In this document: in pieces, positions 17,512-26,583 of the stretch
How positions within the stretch are numbered: position 1 is the first letter of the stretch
How the letters are laid out: each line of letters begins with the position of its first letter
Assembly (NCBI GenBank): GCA_023423895.1
Contig: JAFAER010000050.1
Location: 1-64,000, forward strand
Reading direction: 5' to 3'
Source: Pseudomonadota bacterium
GTDB lineage: Bacteria > Myxococcota_A > Polyangia > Polyangiales > Polyangiaceae
Length of the DNA stretch: 64,000 bases
Program-made: the position numbers and the translations under genes
The notes under the pieces: model-generated
Seen by the model: only the letters and a program-made list of their open reading frames with translations
Databases searched by the model: none
Told to the model about the DNA's origin: nothing

Positions 17512-18024
17512 TCAGCGCGCGAGCGTCTTCAGCACCTGGCTGAGAGCGCACAGGCCGAGGAACACGCCGAAGCCGACGGCGGCGCCCTTCTTGGTCTCCG
17601 GTCCCTTCGACAACGCGTAGACGAGACCGAGCCCGATGCACCCGCCGAACAGGCCCATCGCCAGGCCGAGGCCGAAGCTGCCGCGCGAGGGAATGGCAAA
17701 CGCCGACGGCGGCGGCATGTTGTACGGCACCGGCTGACCGAACGTGCTCGCTGCGGGAGGCGGCGGCGTGTAGCCGTTCGGAGGCGCGCCGTACGAGGCC
17801 GGCGGAAGCGGAGTCCCCGAAAGCGGGGCATGATGAGGACCGTGCGCCGGACCATGGCTCCGGGACGGTGGAGGACCGTACGCCGTCCCGGCAGGAGCGC
17901 TCGGAGGAGGTCCGTAGGCGCTGCCCGGAGGCGGGCCATAGCCACCTGCGAAGGGACCTCCGTTACTGCCGCCGGGGGGCGCGCCGTATCCGCCGGGAGG
18001 CGCGCCGCCGTTCGAGTTGCTCAT
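17512..18024 (-). CDS. Small membrane protein with Pro/Gly/Tyr-rich N-terminus
   Basis: The 170-residue protein has an N-terminal half made of PPGGYG/YGPPP repeats (about residues 8-100) and two hydrophobic helices (about 113-133 and 147-163). Low-complexity PGY repeats of this kind occur in many actinobacterial and myxobacterial membrane proteins and are probably disordered and cytoplasmic. The open frame extends to 18810, but upstream of the ATG at 18024 the translation becomes Arg-rich shadow sequence, so I place the start there. No enzymatic motif is visible. It could present ligands to GYF or other proline-binding modules (one is encoded at 15182); unproven. Confidence 0.65.
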   Translation of the reverse strand: MSNSNGGAPPGGYGAPPGGSNGGPFAGGYGPPPGSAYGPPPSAPAGTAYGPPPSRSHGPAHGPHHAPLSGTPLPPASYGAPPNGYTPPPPAASTFGQPVPYNMPPPSAFAIPSRGSFGLGLAMGLFGGCIGLGLVYALSKGPETKKGAAVGFGVFLGLCALSQVLKTLAR

Positions 18025-18110
18025 CGCGGCCGATCGTAGCCAGTCGAGCGTGCACTCGCCAAGCCCTCGCCAACCCCACGCCAAGCCCGGACTCGACTTC
18101 GCGCTCACGC

Positions 18111-19070
18111 TCAGACGAGAGCGGCCACCCGCGCGTCGAACTCGTCTTGCGTGATGTTGCCGGCTTCGAGCTCCGCCGTGAGCGCGTCGACGGCCACCTC
18201 GTTCTGGCGTCGCGACTGGATGATCACGTCGTGATGATCTGCATACACCGCCCTCGCCTCCTCCTCGGCCAACTTGAACCGAGCGCGGAGCGAGGCGGGA
18301 TCCGCGACGTGCGTCTGACCGGCCGCGAACACCTTCTCGATGACCGCACCGAGCGCATACGTCGACGCAAATGAGGTGGTCGCGCCGACCACGCTGCCCC
18401 ATCCGGGCAAGAGCTTGGCGAGGTTGTTCACCGCGAGCCGCGCGCCCGTTCCGAGCCCGACTCCGTACAGGATCGACTTCGCCGCCGGACCATCGACGAC
18501 GTGCCCCCAGAGTGCGCCCACGTCCCGGATCATCTTGAGCTGTACCGCGACGACGGCGAGATCGGTCGCGATGGCGAGACCGGGGATCGGGAACGCGCCG
18601 AGCGCGGCGGTGAGGACGGCGTGCCGGAGCACACGCGTCTTCACCTCGGCGCTGCGCTCGGCAGGGTCGTCGATGCGCACGAGCGCCAGCGAAGCTTCGC
18701 CGCCTGTCGCCCGCGACGTGAACATGCGCTCGAGCGCCGCTCGTTGCTCCGACGACGGCTGCGCGACCGTGGCGATCTTCGCGAGCAGCGCCTCCTCTTC
18801 TTCGGTGCACGTGCCGTCGGCGTGCGCCATGAAGAAGGCGCTCCGATAGATCTGCTCACGAGCCTCTGGGCTCTCGAGCTCTTGCAGCTGCTCGTCGACA
18901 TCGACCTCCTCTGCAAGCAGCGTCTCCACCGTCATCCCGGCAGGTAGCTCGAGGCTCTCCAGCGCCGCAGCGAGCGACTTGCGCTCGTCGTTGTGGACCG
19001 TCCCATCGGCGCGCGCCATGGCAACGAGCAACCGGAGGCTCGCGAGCGCTTCGTTCTCGGCAATCGACAT
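18111..19070 (-). CDS. TerB-like plus DUF697-like membrane-associated protein
   Basis: The protein has 319 residues. Residues 1-120 form an acidic helical domain with two internal repeats built around MARADGTVHNDERK and MAHADGTCTEEEE, the hallmark of TerB/DUF533-type domains. Residues of about 145-260 are Gly/Ala-rich hydrophobic hairpins (FPIPGLAIATDLAVVAVQ, LGTGARLAVNNLAKLLPGWG), matching the DUF697/YcjF-like region often attached to GTPases. The last 40 residues hold a short LEAGNITQDEFDARVAAL motif similar to SHOCT modules. TerB domains are linked to stress and metal responses at the membrane; the role here is unknown. The ATG at 19070 is chosen because upstream residues are not coding-like. 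Confidence 0.7.
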   Translation of the reverse strand: MSIAENEALASLRLLVAMARADGTVHNDERKSLAAALESLELPAGMTVETLLAEEVDVDEQLQELESPEAREQIYRSAFFMAHADGTCTEEEEALLAKIATVAQPSSEQRAALERMFTSRATGGEASLALVRIDDPAERSAEVKTRVLRHAVLTAALGAFPIPGLAIATDLAVVAVQLKMIRDVGALWGHVVDGPAAKSILYGVGLGTGARLAVNNLAKLLPGWGSVVGATTSFASTYALGAVIEKVFAAGQTHVADPASLRARFKLAEEEARAVYADHHDVIIQSRRQNEVAVDALTAELEAGNITQDEFDARVAALV

Positions 19071-19252
19071 CGGGAGAGAGAGAGACTGCGAGGACGCGGC
19101 GAAGTCAAGAATGCGTACGCATCCCAGCGGATGCGACGGGCATGCCGCGGATCCGCAACTCGGCGGCACGTGACTCGAAGCGTCACCGTTCGTTCGGTCG
19201 AGGACGAGCACGAGCATGCACGTCGATGGGCGCTTCGTGGTAAACGCGGAGC

Positions 19253-20977
19253 ATGAAGCCCGCGACTCCCATGGTCCCGACGTTCGCGGTCGTGAATGAC
19301 GAGAGCGGTGAGCGCGCCATCGACGTTCGAGTCGTCGGCGACACGCTTCTCCGATGCCCACTGACGAACAAGGGAACGGCGTTCACCACGGCCGAACGCG
19401 CCGAGCTCGGCCTGGTCGGCCTCCTTCCGCCGCGCGTCGAGTCGCTCGAAGAGCAAGTGGCCCGCGCGTACAGCGCCTTCCTGCGCGCGCCGACGTCCCT
19501 CGGGCGATATCAGCTCCTCCGGCGGGTCCAGGACACGAACGAGATCCTCTTCTACGCGCTCCTCGAGCGGCACATCCGGGAGATGATGCCGATCGTCTAC
19601 ACGCCGACGGTCGGCGAGGGTGTGGAACGATTCTCCGACGTCTACGAAGAGCCGCGCGGCTTGTGCATCTCGCTCGATGACCCGCGCTCTCCGGCGGAGA
19701 TCGTGGCGAGCTTCCCGCAGGAGGACGTCCGCATGATCGTCGCGACGGACTCGTCGGCGATCCTCGGGATCGGCGATCAGGGATACAACGGCCTCGCGAT
19801 TTCCATCGGCAAGCTTGCCCTGTACACGCTCGGCGGCGGCGTCAGTCCGTTCCAGACGTTGCCGGTCGTCCTCGACGTCGGCACCGATCGCACGACGCTG
19901 CTCGAGGATCGCGCCTATCTCGGCGTTCGTCAGAAGCGGCTCCGCGGGGAGGCCCACCTCGAGCTCGTTCGAAAGTTCGTGCTCGCGGTGCGCGAGCGCT
20001 GGCCGCGCGCCATCGTGCAGTGGGAAGACTTCGGCAAGGAGACCGCCTTCGACGTGCTCGATGCGTTCCGCGACGTGGTCCCCTCGTTCAACGACGACAT
20101 CCAGGGGACCGGGGCCGTCGCGCTGGCGGGACTGATCGTCGCCGCACGGTCGAAGGGGGGTTCGCTCGCCTCCGAGCGCTTCCTCGTCTTCGGCGCCGGC
20201 GCGGGAGGGATCGGCGTCGCCCGCGCGATTCGCGAGGGACTCGAGAACGAAGGTCTGAGCCGCGAGGAAGCTTCCGCGCGGATCTTCGTCGTCGACTCGA
20301 AGGGTCTGCTCGTCGAAGGCCGCGCGATGGAGAGTTACAAGCTCGATTTCGCGCAACCGTCGAAGGCGATCGCCGGCTGGACGATCGCGAACAAGGTCCC
20401 CTCGCTCATCGAGACGATCGGCAACGGCAAAGTGACCGCGCTGCTCGGCCTGTCGGGCCAGCGAGCGTCGTTCGACGAGCGCGTGATCCGTTCGGTGATG
20501 GAGAACACGCCTCGTCCGATCGTGTTCGCGCTGTCGAACCCGACCAGCGCCTGCGAGGCGGTGCCGGCCGACGTCCTGCAGTGGAGCAGCGGGCGCGCGA
20601 TCGTCGCCACCGGAAGTCCATTCGATCCGGTCGAAATCGGCGGCGAGACTCACGTGATCGGGCAGGGGAACAACGCGTTCGTCTTCCCCGGTCTCGGCTT
20701 CGGGGCGATCCTCACCGAGTCGCGCCGCGTCACCGACGGCATGGTCGCCGAGGCGGCACATGCGCTCGCGGAGATGACGAGCGAGCGCTACGGGACGAAG
20801 CTGATCTATCCGCCGGTCGAGGACCTGCGCGAGGCCACCGTGCGCGTCGCCGCGCGCGTCGCGAAGCGCGCGATCGCCGACGGCGTCGCCACGCGGAAGG
20901 ACCTGCCTGACGACCTCGAAACGCACGCGCGCCGTCATGCGTGGACGCCCGCGTACCTCCCCTTCCGCAGGAGCTGA
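19253..20977 (+). CDS. NAD(P)-dependent malic enzyme
   Basis: This 574-residue protein oxidatively decarboxylates malate to pyruvate, linking the TCA cycle to pyruvate. Family motifs occur in order: YTPTVGEG near residue 117, the malate-binding stretch TDSSAILGIGDQGYNG, the metal site WEDFGKETAF followed by SFNDDIQGTG, and a Rossmann motif FGAGAGGIG. The C-terminal FALSNPTSACEA and FVFPGLGFGAI segments are also conserved. Its length matches the large-subunit NAD-type enzymes (MaeA/ScfA class) rather than the short or the PTA-fused MaeB forms. Cofactor choice cannot be read with certainty. It is transcribed alone, with a start ATG at 19253 a short way after a divergent gene. Confidence 0.95.
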   Translation: MKPATPMVPTFAVVNDESGERAIDVRVVGDTLLRCPLTNKGTAFTTAERAELGLVGLLPPRVESLEEQVARAYSAFLRAPTSLGRYQLLRRVQDTNEILFYALLERHIREMMPIVYTPTVGEGVERFSDVYEEPRGLCISLDDPRSPAEIVASFPQEDVRMIVATDSSAILGIGDQGYNGLAISIGKLALYTLGGGVSPFQTLPVVLDVGTDRTTLLEDRAYLGVRQKRLRGEAHLELVRKFVLAVRERWPRAIVQWEDFGKETAFDVLDAFRDVVPSFNDDIQGTGAVALAGLIVAARSKGGSLASERFLVFGAGAGGIGVARAIREGLENEGLSREEASARIFVVDSKGLLVEGRAMESYKLDFAQPSKAIAGWTIANKVPSLIETIGNGKVTALLGLSGQRASFDERVIRSVMENTPRPIVFALSNPTSACEAVPADVLQWSSGRAIVATGSPFDPVEIGGETHVIGQGNNAFVFPGLGFGAILTESRRVTDGMVAEAAHALAEMTSERYGTKLIYPPVEDLREATVRVAARVAKRAIADGVATRKDLPDDLETHARRHAWTPAYLPFRRS

Positions 20978-21016
20978 TGCGCCGGACGCCGCCGGCTGCG
21001 GTCCACCGAGCGTCCG

Positions 21017-22069
21017 TCAGGACGCGCAGTCGGTCGGCTCGACGGTGAGCTCGAACACGCGCGGGCCCGTCACTCGGACGACGTAGGCGCGCCCCGCCTC
21101 CGTCGACCACCCGTCAGGCACGAAGCGAATCGCAGACCGGCTGCCGAGGAGCGGCGTGAGGTGTGTCGTCGTGACCGGAAGCTCTCGGTCATCGACGAAG
21201 ACCTTCACGGTTGCATGATCGAGGTCCCCGTCCGAGCTCTGGATGGTCCAGCCGATCTCGTCGAGGCGCTCGGACCTGAAGACGTCCATCGGAACCGGGC
21301 CTGCGGGCGGCCATGCGACCCACGCGCGCGCGGCCGGCTCCGCGCCGTCTCTTCCCGCCGCGAGCGCGCTCCTGCCGTCACCCGGCTTCGCTTCCACGGG
21401 CAGCGCCCGACCGTCGACGACGACGCACGCGTAGCGATCGGTCGACCCGAGGCCGATCGACGTGAGCTTCTCGGAGAGCAGCCAGCGTCGATGCACCATC
21501 GTGGCTTCGTTGCCCGGGTCCTCGATGAACGCTCCGATCGCGATCGGAACACTCCGGTTCGCCACGAGGCTGACCGAAGACGTGAGCGCGCCGACCGGAG
21601 ACCAGCAGCGCCAGCTCGGCGGCGGCGTGTGCGAAAGCTGCGCGTTCGCATGCGCGAGCAGGGCACACTCCTGCGCGGACTCCGTCCACGCGGGCTCCAC
21701 GTCGACCGGATCGACCCCGGCGAGGAAGCGATGAAGGTTCAGCACGCGGAGGGCCCGGTCCGCCGCATCGGCATCGAGCGATCCGGCGTTGCACGTCGCG
21801 CCGTCGCCGGCCCAGCGCGCAGCCGCCACTCCCTCGCGCGTCTCGCAGCGCCAGCGATGACAGACGAGATCACGTCGCGTCGGTCCGGGCTCGTCCTCGC
21901 ACCGCGGGTCCTCGGCCGTCGTGGGTCCGGCCGCCGTCGTCCCGGTCGAGCGCGTCTCGGACACGCTCGCGCTATCCTGCGCCTCCTCCTCGACGTCGAG
22001 GTCGCCGCTGCGGACGGAGCATCCCGCCGCGAGCAGGAGAACGGAGAGTACGAACGCTGGACGAGACAT
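21017..22069 (-). CDS. CAP-domain (SCP/PR-1) lipoprotein
   Basis: The protein has 350 residues. A signal peptide ends in LLLAAGC, followed by an Asp/Glu/Ser/Thr linker and a Cys-containing segment. Residues of about 105-250 fit a CAP domain: VLNLHRFLAGV, ECALLAHANAQLSHTPP and a MVHRRWLLSE stretch. The first His of the CAP metal pair can be placed at NLHR, and the second is less clear, so ligand binding is uncertain. The C-terminal 100 residues are beta-rich. CAP proteins are secreted and often bind lipids or act in antagonism. The ATG at 22069 gives a clean signal sequence, and GGAAA precedes it. Confidence 0.7.
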   Translation of the reverse strand: MSRPAFVLSVLLLAAGCSVRSGDLDVEEEAQDSASVSETRSTGTTAAGPTTAEDPRCEDEPGPTRRDLVCHRWRCETREGVAAARWAGDGATCNAGSLDADAADRALRVLNLHRFLAGVDPVDVEPAWTESAQECALLAHANAQLSHTPPPSWRCWSPVGALTSSVSLVANRSVPIAIGAFIEDPGNEATMVHRRWLLSEKLTSIGLGSTDRYACVVVDGRALPVEAKPGDGRSALAAGRDGAEPAARAWVAWPPAGPVPMDVFRSERLDEIGWTIQSSDGDLDHATVKVFVDDRELPVTTTHLTPLLGSRSAIRFVPDGWSTEAGRAYVVRVTGPRVFELTVEPTDCAS

Positions 22070-22257
22070 TTTCCAGCTCGATGAACGGACGCGGCGCGCA
22101 CGCGTTAAGCACGAGCAGCCATCACCGCGCGCGTCGCACATCCACGCATCGTGTCCACGCGCTCGAATCAGGGCGTCCGGTGGCGTCGTGCGCGAGCGGC
22201 AGCGGCCGACACGAACGACGTGACGTCATCGGGCGGGATCGGTAGCCTCGGCTGCGC

Positions 22258-23607
22258 GTGAAGCTCTCGAAGGCGCAGTGGCGGACGCTCTTCGTCGTCT
22301 GGCTTACCTACGGCGCCTTCTACCTCTGCCGCGTCAACATCGGTCCGGCGCGCGTCGAGGTCGAGAAGACCTTCGCGATCGATCCGCTCGAGATGGGCCT
22401 CGTGCTCGGGGCGCTGAAGATCGGCTACGCCATCGGACAGCTCGTCAACGGGCAGCTCGCGGAGCGCTACGGCCCGAAGCGGATCCTGCTCACCGGCATC
22501 TTCGGGTCCGTCACCGCCTGCCTCCTCTTCGCGTCGGCGGGCAAGCTCGTCACGGTCCTTCCGTCGCTTGCCGCGCCGGTGAACGCCGTCGTGCGCATCG
22601 TCTCACCAGGCGCCGCGCTCGGTCCGGCGGCGGCGCTACTGCTCGTCATCTGGTTCGCGAACGGCTACTTCCAGGCCGGCGGCTGGCCTCCCACCGTGAA
22701 GATCATGGCCGGGTGGTACACGCCGACGGAGCGTGGCCGGATGATGGGCGTCCTCGGCACGAGCTACCAGCTCGGGTCGGCGCTCACCATCGCCGCCTCC
22801 GGTGCGCTCGTCGCGTTCGCGGGCAACGACTTCCGCGCAGCCTTCATCGTCCCCGCGGTCATCCTCGGCGGCGTCGGCATCCATGCGAAGCTCCGCATGC
22901 GTGAGCGCCCGGGCCCCGGAGAGGCCCCGTCGATCGACGCGCTCGCGAGCTCGAACGAGACGGCCACGAAGAGCGCGCCGTCGAAGCCGATGTCGATGCG
23001 CGAGACGCTCTTCGTCACGTTCACCAATCCCAAGATCTGGGTCCTCGCCATTGCGCTCTTCGGCCTCGACATCGTCCGGTACGGCTTCCTGGACTGGGCG
23101 CCCGGTCACCTCAAGAAGCTCCACGGCTCCGGTGTCCTCCTTGCCGGGTTGAAGGTCGCGGTGTTCCCGCTCGCCGGCGGGCTCGGTGCGCTCGTGTCGG
23201 GCTGGGCAACCGATCGCTGGTTCCAGTCACGCCGCGCCCCCGTGATCGCGGTGACCATGGGCATGGTCGGCGTCCTCACGCTCGTGTTCGACCGCGTCGC
23301 GCCGCTCGGCGCCGGTCCGACGGTCGCGTGCCTCGCGCTGATCGGCTTCTTTCTCTACGGCGCGCAGATCCTGCTCGTCGGCACGGCCGCTCAGGATTTC
23401 GCGAAGCGCGGGACGACCGCCGCTGCGGCGGGCTTCGTCGACTTCATGGGTTACCTCGGCGCGTTCGGCGGCGACGTCGTGACCGGTTGGCTGCTGAAGC
23501 ATCGCGACTTCCACTCCGCGATCCTGTTCTGGGCAACCGCCGCGATCGTCGCAGCCGTGCTCTCGGCGCTGCTCTGGCGCGCGCGCCCGGTCAGCGCGAC
23601 CGGTTGA
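22258..23607 (+). CDS. MFS transporter of the organophosphate:phosphate antiporter type
   Basis: This 449-residue protein has about 12 membrane helices. It has the OPA/GlpT/UhpC-like start (FYLCRVNIGPARVEVEK), an Arg in helix 1 that in GlpT binds phosphate, and the loop-2/3 signature GQLVNGQLAERYGPKRIL. GlpT-family transporters exchange glycerol-3-phosphate or hexose phosphates for inorganic phosphate; the substrate here is not determined. The start is a GTG at 22258 with no strong ribosome site. The gene converges on the second L,D-transpeptidase gene with a six-base gap. No other sugar-phosphate genes are nearby, and a two-component UhpAB-type regulator is not visible in the window. Confidence 0.85.
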   Translation: MKLSKAQWRTLFVVWLTYGAFYLCRVNIGPARVEVEKTFAIDPLEMGLVLGALKIGYAIGQLVNGQLAERYGPKRILLTGIFGSVTACLLFASAGKLVTVLPSLAAPVNAVVRIVSPGAALGPAAALLLVIWFANGYFQAGGWPPTVKIMAGWYTPTERGRMMGVLGTSYQLGSALTIAASGALVAFAGNDFRAAFIVPAVILGGVGIHAKLRMRERPGPGEAPSIDALASSNETATKSAPSKPMSMRETLFVTFTNPKIWVLAIALFGLDIVRYGFLDWAPGHLKKLHGSGVLLAGLKVAVFPLAGGLGALVSGWATDRWFQSRRAPVIAVTMGMVGVLTLVFDRVAPLGAGPTVACLALIGFFLYGAQILLVGTAAQDFAKRGTTAAAAGFVDFMGYLGAFGGDVVTGWLLKHRDFHSAILFWATAAIVAAVLSALLWRARPVSATG

Positions 23608-23613
23608 TCCCGC

Positions 23614-25371
23614 TCACTGCTGCGGCGATGCGATCGCGGCCGAGCGGCGTCTGCCGGGAGGCGGGTCTTCGTGGACGACGACGCGCGAGCCGGAGCTCTC
23701 GTCTTTGCTGAACACGCCGTGCCAGCCCGTGGGCAGCTGCGGCTCCGCCCAGTTGAACAATGTCCGGGCGTCCTCGGGCGACATGTTCACGCAGCCGTGG
23801 CTCCGCACGTTGCCGAAGGAGTCGTGCCAGAACGCGCCGTGCAGCGCGTAGCTTCCCTGGAAGTACATGACCCACGGCACGTCCTCGATCGAATACGGGC
23901 CGTCGGACGCGACGTCGCCGTCCATCGTCGAGGTGACGTGTTTCTCGCGGATGCGATACGTCCCGGGCGGCGTCGGGAAGTCTCGCTCGGGATCCTGCAG
24001 GTTGCGGCGCCCCGACGAGATGAGCGTCGCGAAGACCGGCCGCCGTCCTTCGAACGCGACGAGCTGCTGCCGCGTGAGGTCCACGTCGATCCACCGTTCG
24101 TCGGGTCGGACGTCGGCCGGGATCTGCGGCTTCGCGACCTTGAGCTCCGGCAGGCGGACCCAGAAACCGGCGGTCGTCTGCTGATAGGTGACGCCCGAGA
24201 TCGTCGCTTCGCGTCCCGTCAGCAGGACCGCGCTCCGCTTCGGCAGCGCGCCGCCCCAGCCCGCCTTGAAGCCGCCCTTCCCGTCCTCGGCGAGCTCGAT
24301 CTTCTGCGCGCCGCTCGTCATCACGAAGGCGACTGTCCCCGCGAGCGGGGCGCCGCCGTCGATCTCCACGACCGGTTCGCCCGCATCTGCAAGATCGGCG
24401 AGGTTCGGGAACGGGAGCAGATCGGCCACGGCACCTTCGCCCGTGAACCAGCTCCCGACATGTTTCGTCGCACCGTTCTGCAGGACGATCCGATCGTAGG
24501 GCACGGCGAAGCCGAAGGTGGTTCGCCACCAGCGCGTGCCGGCTGCCTTGAAGTCGCGATCGAGCGCGACGGTGAACCCACGCGCCATCTTCCGTACGAG
24601 GACGCCCCTGCCCTTCAGCTCCTTGAGCTGCGGACGCCCGGCGTCGGGGTTCTTGAACGGATCGTTGATGCGATCCTTGTCCTTGTCCTTTTCCTTGTCT
24701 CGCTTGTCCTTCGACGGCCGGCGCGGCGGCGCGGTGTCCTCGTCGGAGCTGACGAGCCCCGGCTCCTCGTCCTTCTCTCCTTCGCCGGCGGCAGGCGCGG
24801 CGCTCTCTTCCGGCTTCGGCGAGGCGGAGAGATGCGGCTCGTACTTCTTGCGATCGTCGGCTTTGAGGACGCGGCGATAGAGCGGCGTCCCGTCGACGAC
24901 GTTGACGCCGTACCGGTACGGCATGCCGGCATCGAGGTCGGGCTGCTTCGGCGCGAGCTTCACACGCGGGTTCGTCAGATCGATCGTCGCAACCTTCCCG
25001 CAGACGAATCCGCCCTCGACGAGCTCGTACCAGCCGTCCTTGCACTCGTCGTTCTTGATCGGCGGGTCGTACGCCATCACGACCGCGCCGTTGCGGAGAT
25101 AGCCCATCCGTCGTGCGCCTGCATCGCTCTCGGGCCAGATCGGCTGATCGCTGACCGACGCGACGAAGCTCGCGGCCGCCAACTTGAGGACGAGCTTGCT
25201 CGCCGCCTTCGGCTCGGGATCGGCGACGGACGCATCGTCCATCATGGCGGCCGTCGTCGACGCGTCGGCGGCCTCCGACGACGACGTCGACGAATCGTGC
25301 CGCGCCTTGTCGCACGCCTCGAGGAATACGAGCGCGCACGCGGGGATGAAAGCGAACTGCCACAACCGCAC
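23614..25371 (-). CDS. L,D-transpeptidase (YkuD) lipoprotein, second paralogue
   Basis: This 585-residue protein is clearly paralogous to the product of 11585-13504. It has the same order of signal peptide, acidic linker, SH3-like N-terminal region (both have a WYELV.GGFVCGK stretch), Lys/Asp-rich insert and YkuD catalytic domain. The catalytic segment reads HGAFWHDSFG then SHGCVNM, with nucleophile Cys527. The lipobox is VFLEAC with Asp at +2, which in Gram-negatives favours inner-membrane retention, whereas the paralogue has Lys. The Lys tail of the paralogue is missing; the protein ends in a short Arg/Pro segment. Function: 3-3 peptidoglycan cross-linking or wall attachment. The start is a GTG, divergent from the FGH gene. 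Confidence 0.87.
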   Translation of the reverse strand: MRLWQFAFIPACALVFLEACDKARHDSSTSSSEAADASTTAAMMDDASVADPEPKAASKLVLKLAAASFVASVSDQPIWPESDAGARRMGYLRNGAVVMAYDPPIKNDECKDGWYELVEGGFVCGKVATIDLTNPRVKLAPKQPDLDAGMPYRYGVNVVDGTPLYRRVLKADDRKKYEPHLSASPKPEESAAPAAGEGEKDEEPGLVSSDEDTAPPRRPSKDKRDKEKDKDKDRINDPFKNPDAGRPQLKELKGRGVLVRKMARGFTVALDRDFKAAGTRWWRTTFGFAVPYDRIVLQNGATKHVGSWFTGEGAVADLLPFPNLADLADAGEPVVEIDGGAPLAGTVAFVMTSGAQKIELAEDGKGGFKAGWGGALPKRSAVLLTGREATISGVTYQQTTAGFWVRLPELKVAKPQIPADVRPDERWIDVDLTRQQLVAFEGRRPVFATLISSGRRNLQDPERDFPTPPGTYRIREKHVTSTMDGDVASDGPYSIEDVPWVMYFQGSYALHGAFWHDSFGNVRSHGCVNMSPEDARTLFNWAEPQLPTGWHGVFSKDESSGSRVVVHEDPPPGRRRSAAIASPQQ

Positions 25372-25455
25372 GGCCTGCCTCGCTTAGCGCGATCTTCACG
25401 CGCGCGGAAGACCCCAGGGCCGCGAGCGCCGACTTTCGCGTATGATCGCGCGCGC

Positions 25456-26319
25456 ATGACGGCGGCATCGAAGGTCACGACCAGGTCGGAGCACGCAGCC
25501 TACGGCGGGCGCCAGGGCTTCTACGAACGTACGAGCGACGCATGCGCCGGCCCGATGCGATTCTCGGTCTACCTTCCGCCGCGCGCGCTTGCCAGGGACG
25601 CGGAGAAGGTGCCCGCGCTCTACTACCTCGCCGGTCTCACGTGCAACGAGGAGCACTTGCCTACGAAAGGCGGCGCGCTCCGTCTCGCCTCCGAGCTCGG
25701 GCTCGCGCTCGTCGCGTGTGACACGAGCCCGCGCGCAAAGCGTTATCCGGGCGACGACGAGAGCTGGGACTTCGGCCAGGGCGCGGGCTTCTACCTCGAT
25801 GCGACGGAAGCTCCCTGGTCGGAGAGCTACCGGATGGAAACGCACGTCGTTCAGGAGCTGCCCGCATGGGTCGAGGAGGCATTTCCGATCGCCGGCGATC
25901 GGCGAGGGATCTTCGGTCATTCGATGGGCGGCCACGGAGCGCTCACGCTCGCGCTTCGTCATCCGGCTCGTTACGCGAGCTGCTCTGCATTCGCGCCGAT
26001 CGTCGCGCCGTCACGCGTGCCCTGGGGTGAGAAGGCCTTCTCCCGGTACCTCGGCTCCGATCGAGCGCGCTGGGCCGAACATGATGCCTGCGCGCTCGTC
26101 GCGAAGGGCACGTTGCCGTTCGAGCTCCTCGTCGATCAGGGAACGAGCGACAAGTTCCTCGAGCGCGAGCTCAAGCCCGAGCTGTTCGAAGAGGCCTGCA
26201 AGGCCGCCGGGCAGAAGCTCCGGCTCCGGTGCCACGACGGCTACGACCACAGCTACTACTTCATCGCGACCGTGATGGAGGACCACCTCCGCCATCACGC
26301 GAGCGCGCTCGTTCGCTGA
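25456..26319 (+). CDS. S-formylglutathione hydrolase
   Basis: This 287-residue alpha/beta-hydrolase hydrolyses S-formylglutathione to glutathione and formate, the last step of formaldehyde detoxification. Family markers are YYLAGLTCNEEH, the Asp-rich YPGDDESWDFG, the nucleophile elbow GHSMGGHGAL (Ser156), and the catalytic His region DGYDHSYYF near the C-terminus. The length is the usual one. The ATG at 25456 is used; the frame runs open much further upstream only as a shadow of the antisense transpeptidase gene. No glutathione-dependent formaldehyde dehydrogenase is adjacent; the zinc alcohol dehydrogenase at 27847-28869 is of a different subfamily. Confidence 0.94.
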   Translation: MTAASKVTTRSEHAAYGGRQGFYERTSDACAGPMRFSVYLPPRALARDAEKVPALYYLAGLTCNEEHLPTKGGALRLASELGLALVACDTSPRAKRYPGDDESWDFGQGAGFYLDATEAPWSESYRMETHVVQELPAWVEEAFPIAGDRRGIFGHSMGGHGALTLALRHPARYASCSAFAPIVAPSRVPWGEKAFSRYLGSDRARWAEHDACALVAKGTLPFELLVDQGTSDKFLERELKPELFEEACKAAGQKLRLRCHDGYDHSYYFIATVMEDHLRHHASALVR

Positions 26320-26583
26320 GTCGGACCGAGCCGCGCTGCGGTCGCATCCCGCGTGCGCGGTCGCCTCACCCGCGGCCAGCGCGCGCCTCTGCGCGCACCG
26401 ATGATCGCGACCGCCCCTCCGAACGGCTGACCACGAGCTCCGTGGGCTGACCACGAGCTCCGTGGCGCCACGCGACCTCACCGCTCGCGTGGTCGCCCGA
26501 CCGCCCTCGCACGTGAGCTCCATCGCGAGCCGAGCCCTCGCCTGGAACCGTTTCTGCCTTGGAGCGAGTCGGAGGTCGCCATC
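26320..26583. other. Intergenic region with a 20-bp tandem duplication
   Basis: The 264 bases contain no gene but hold the perfect duplication described at 26426-26465 and the ribosome site GGAGG at 26571-26575 for the next gene. The promoter of the BON-SRPBCC gene must lie here unless it is read from the preceding gene. Confidence 0.5.
26426..26465. repeat. Perfect 20-bp tandem duplication containing a near-palindrome
   Basis: Two identical 20-base units (26426-26445 and 26446-26465) each contain CCACGAGCTCCGTGG, an imperfect inverted repeat centred on AGCTC. The pair lies about 120 bases upstream of the BON-SRPBCC start. Two adjacent dyads 20 bases apart would lie on the same face of the helix, as operators often do. 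This operator role is speculation; slippage duplication is the alternative. Confidence 0.5.

Noticed and set aside
18932..20938. Minus-strand open frame of 668 codons opposite the malic enzyme gene
   Set aside because: It is Arg-rich shadow sequence; the plus strand carries every malic-enzyme motif.
19253..20977. MaeB-type malic enzyme with a phosphotransacetylase domain
   Set aside because: The protein is 574 residues and ends at the malic-enzyme C-terminus, with no extra domain.
26339..26583. Regulatory RNA upstream of the BON-SRPBCC gene
   Set aside because: Only the 20-mer duplication stands out; no stable conserved structure could be argued by eye.
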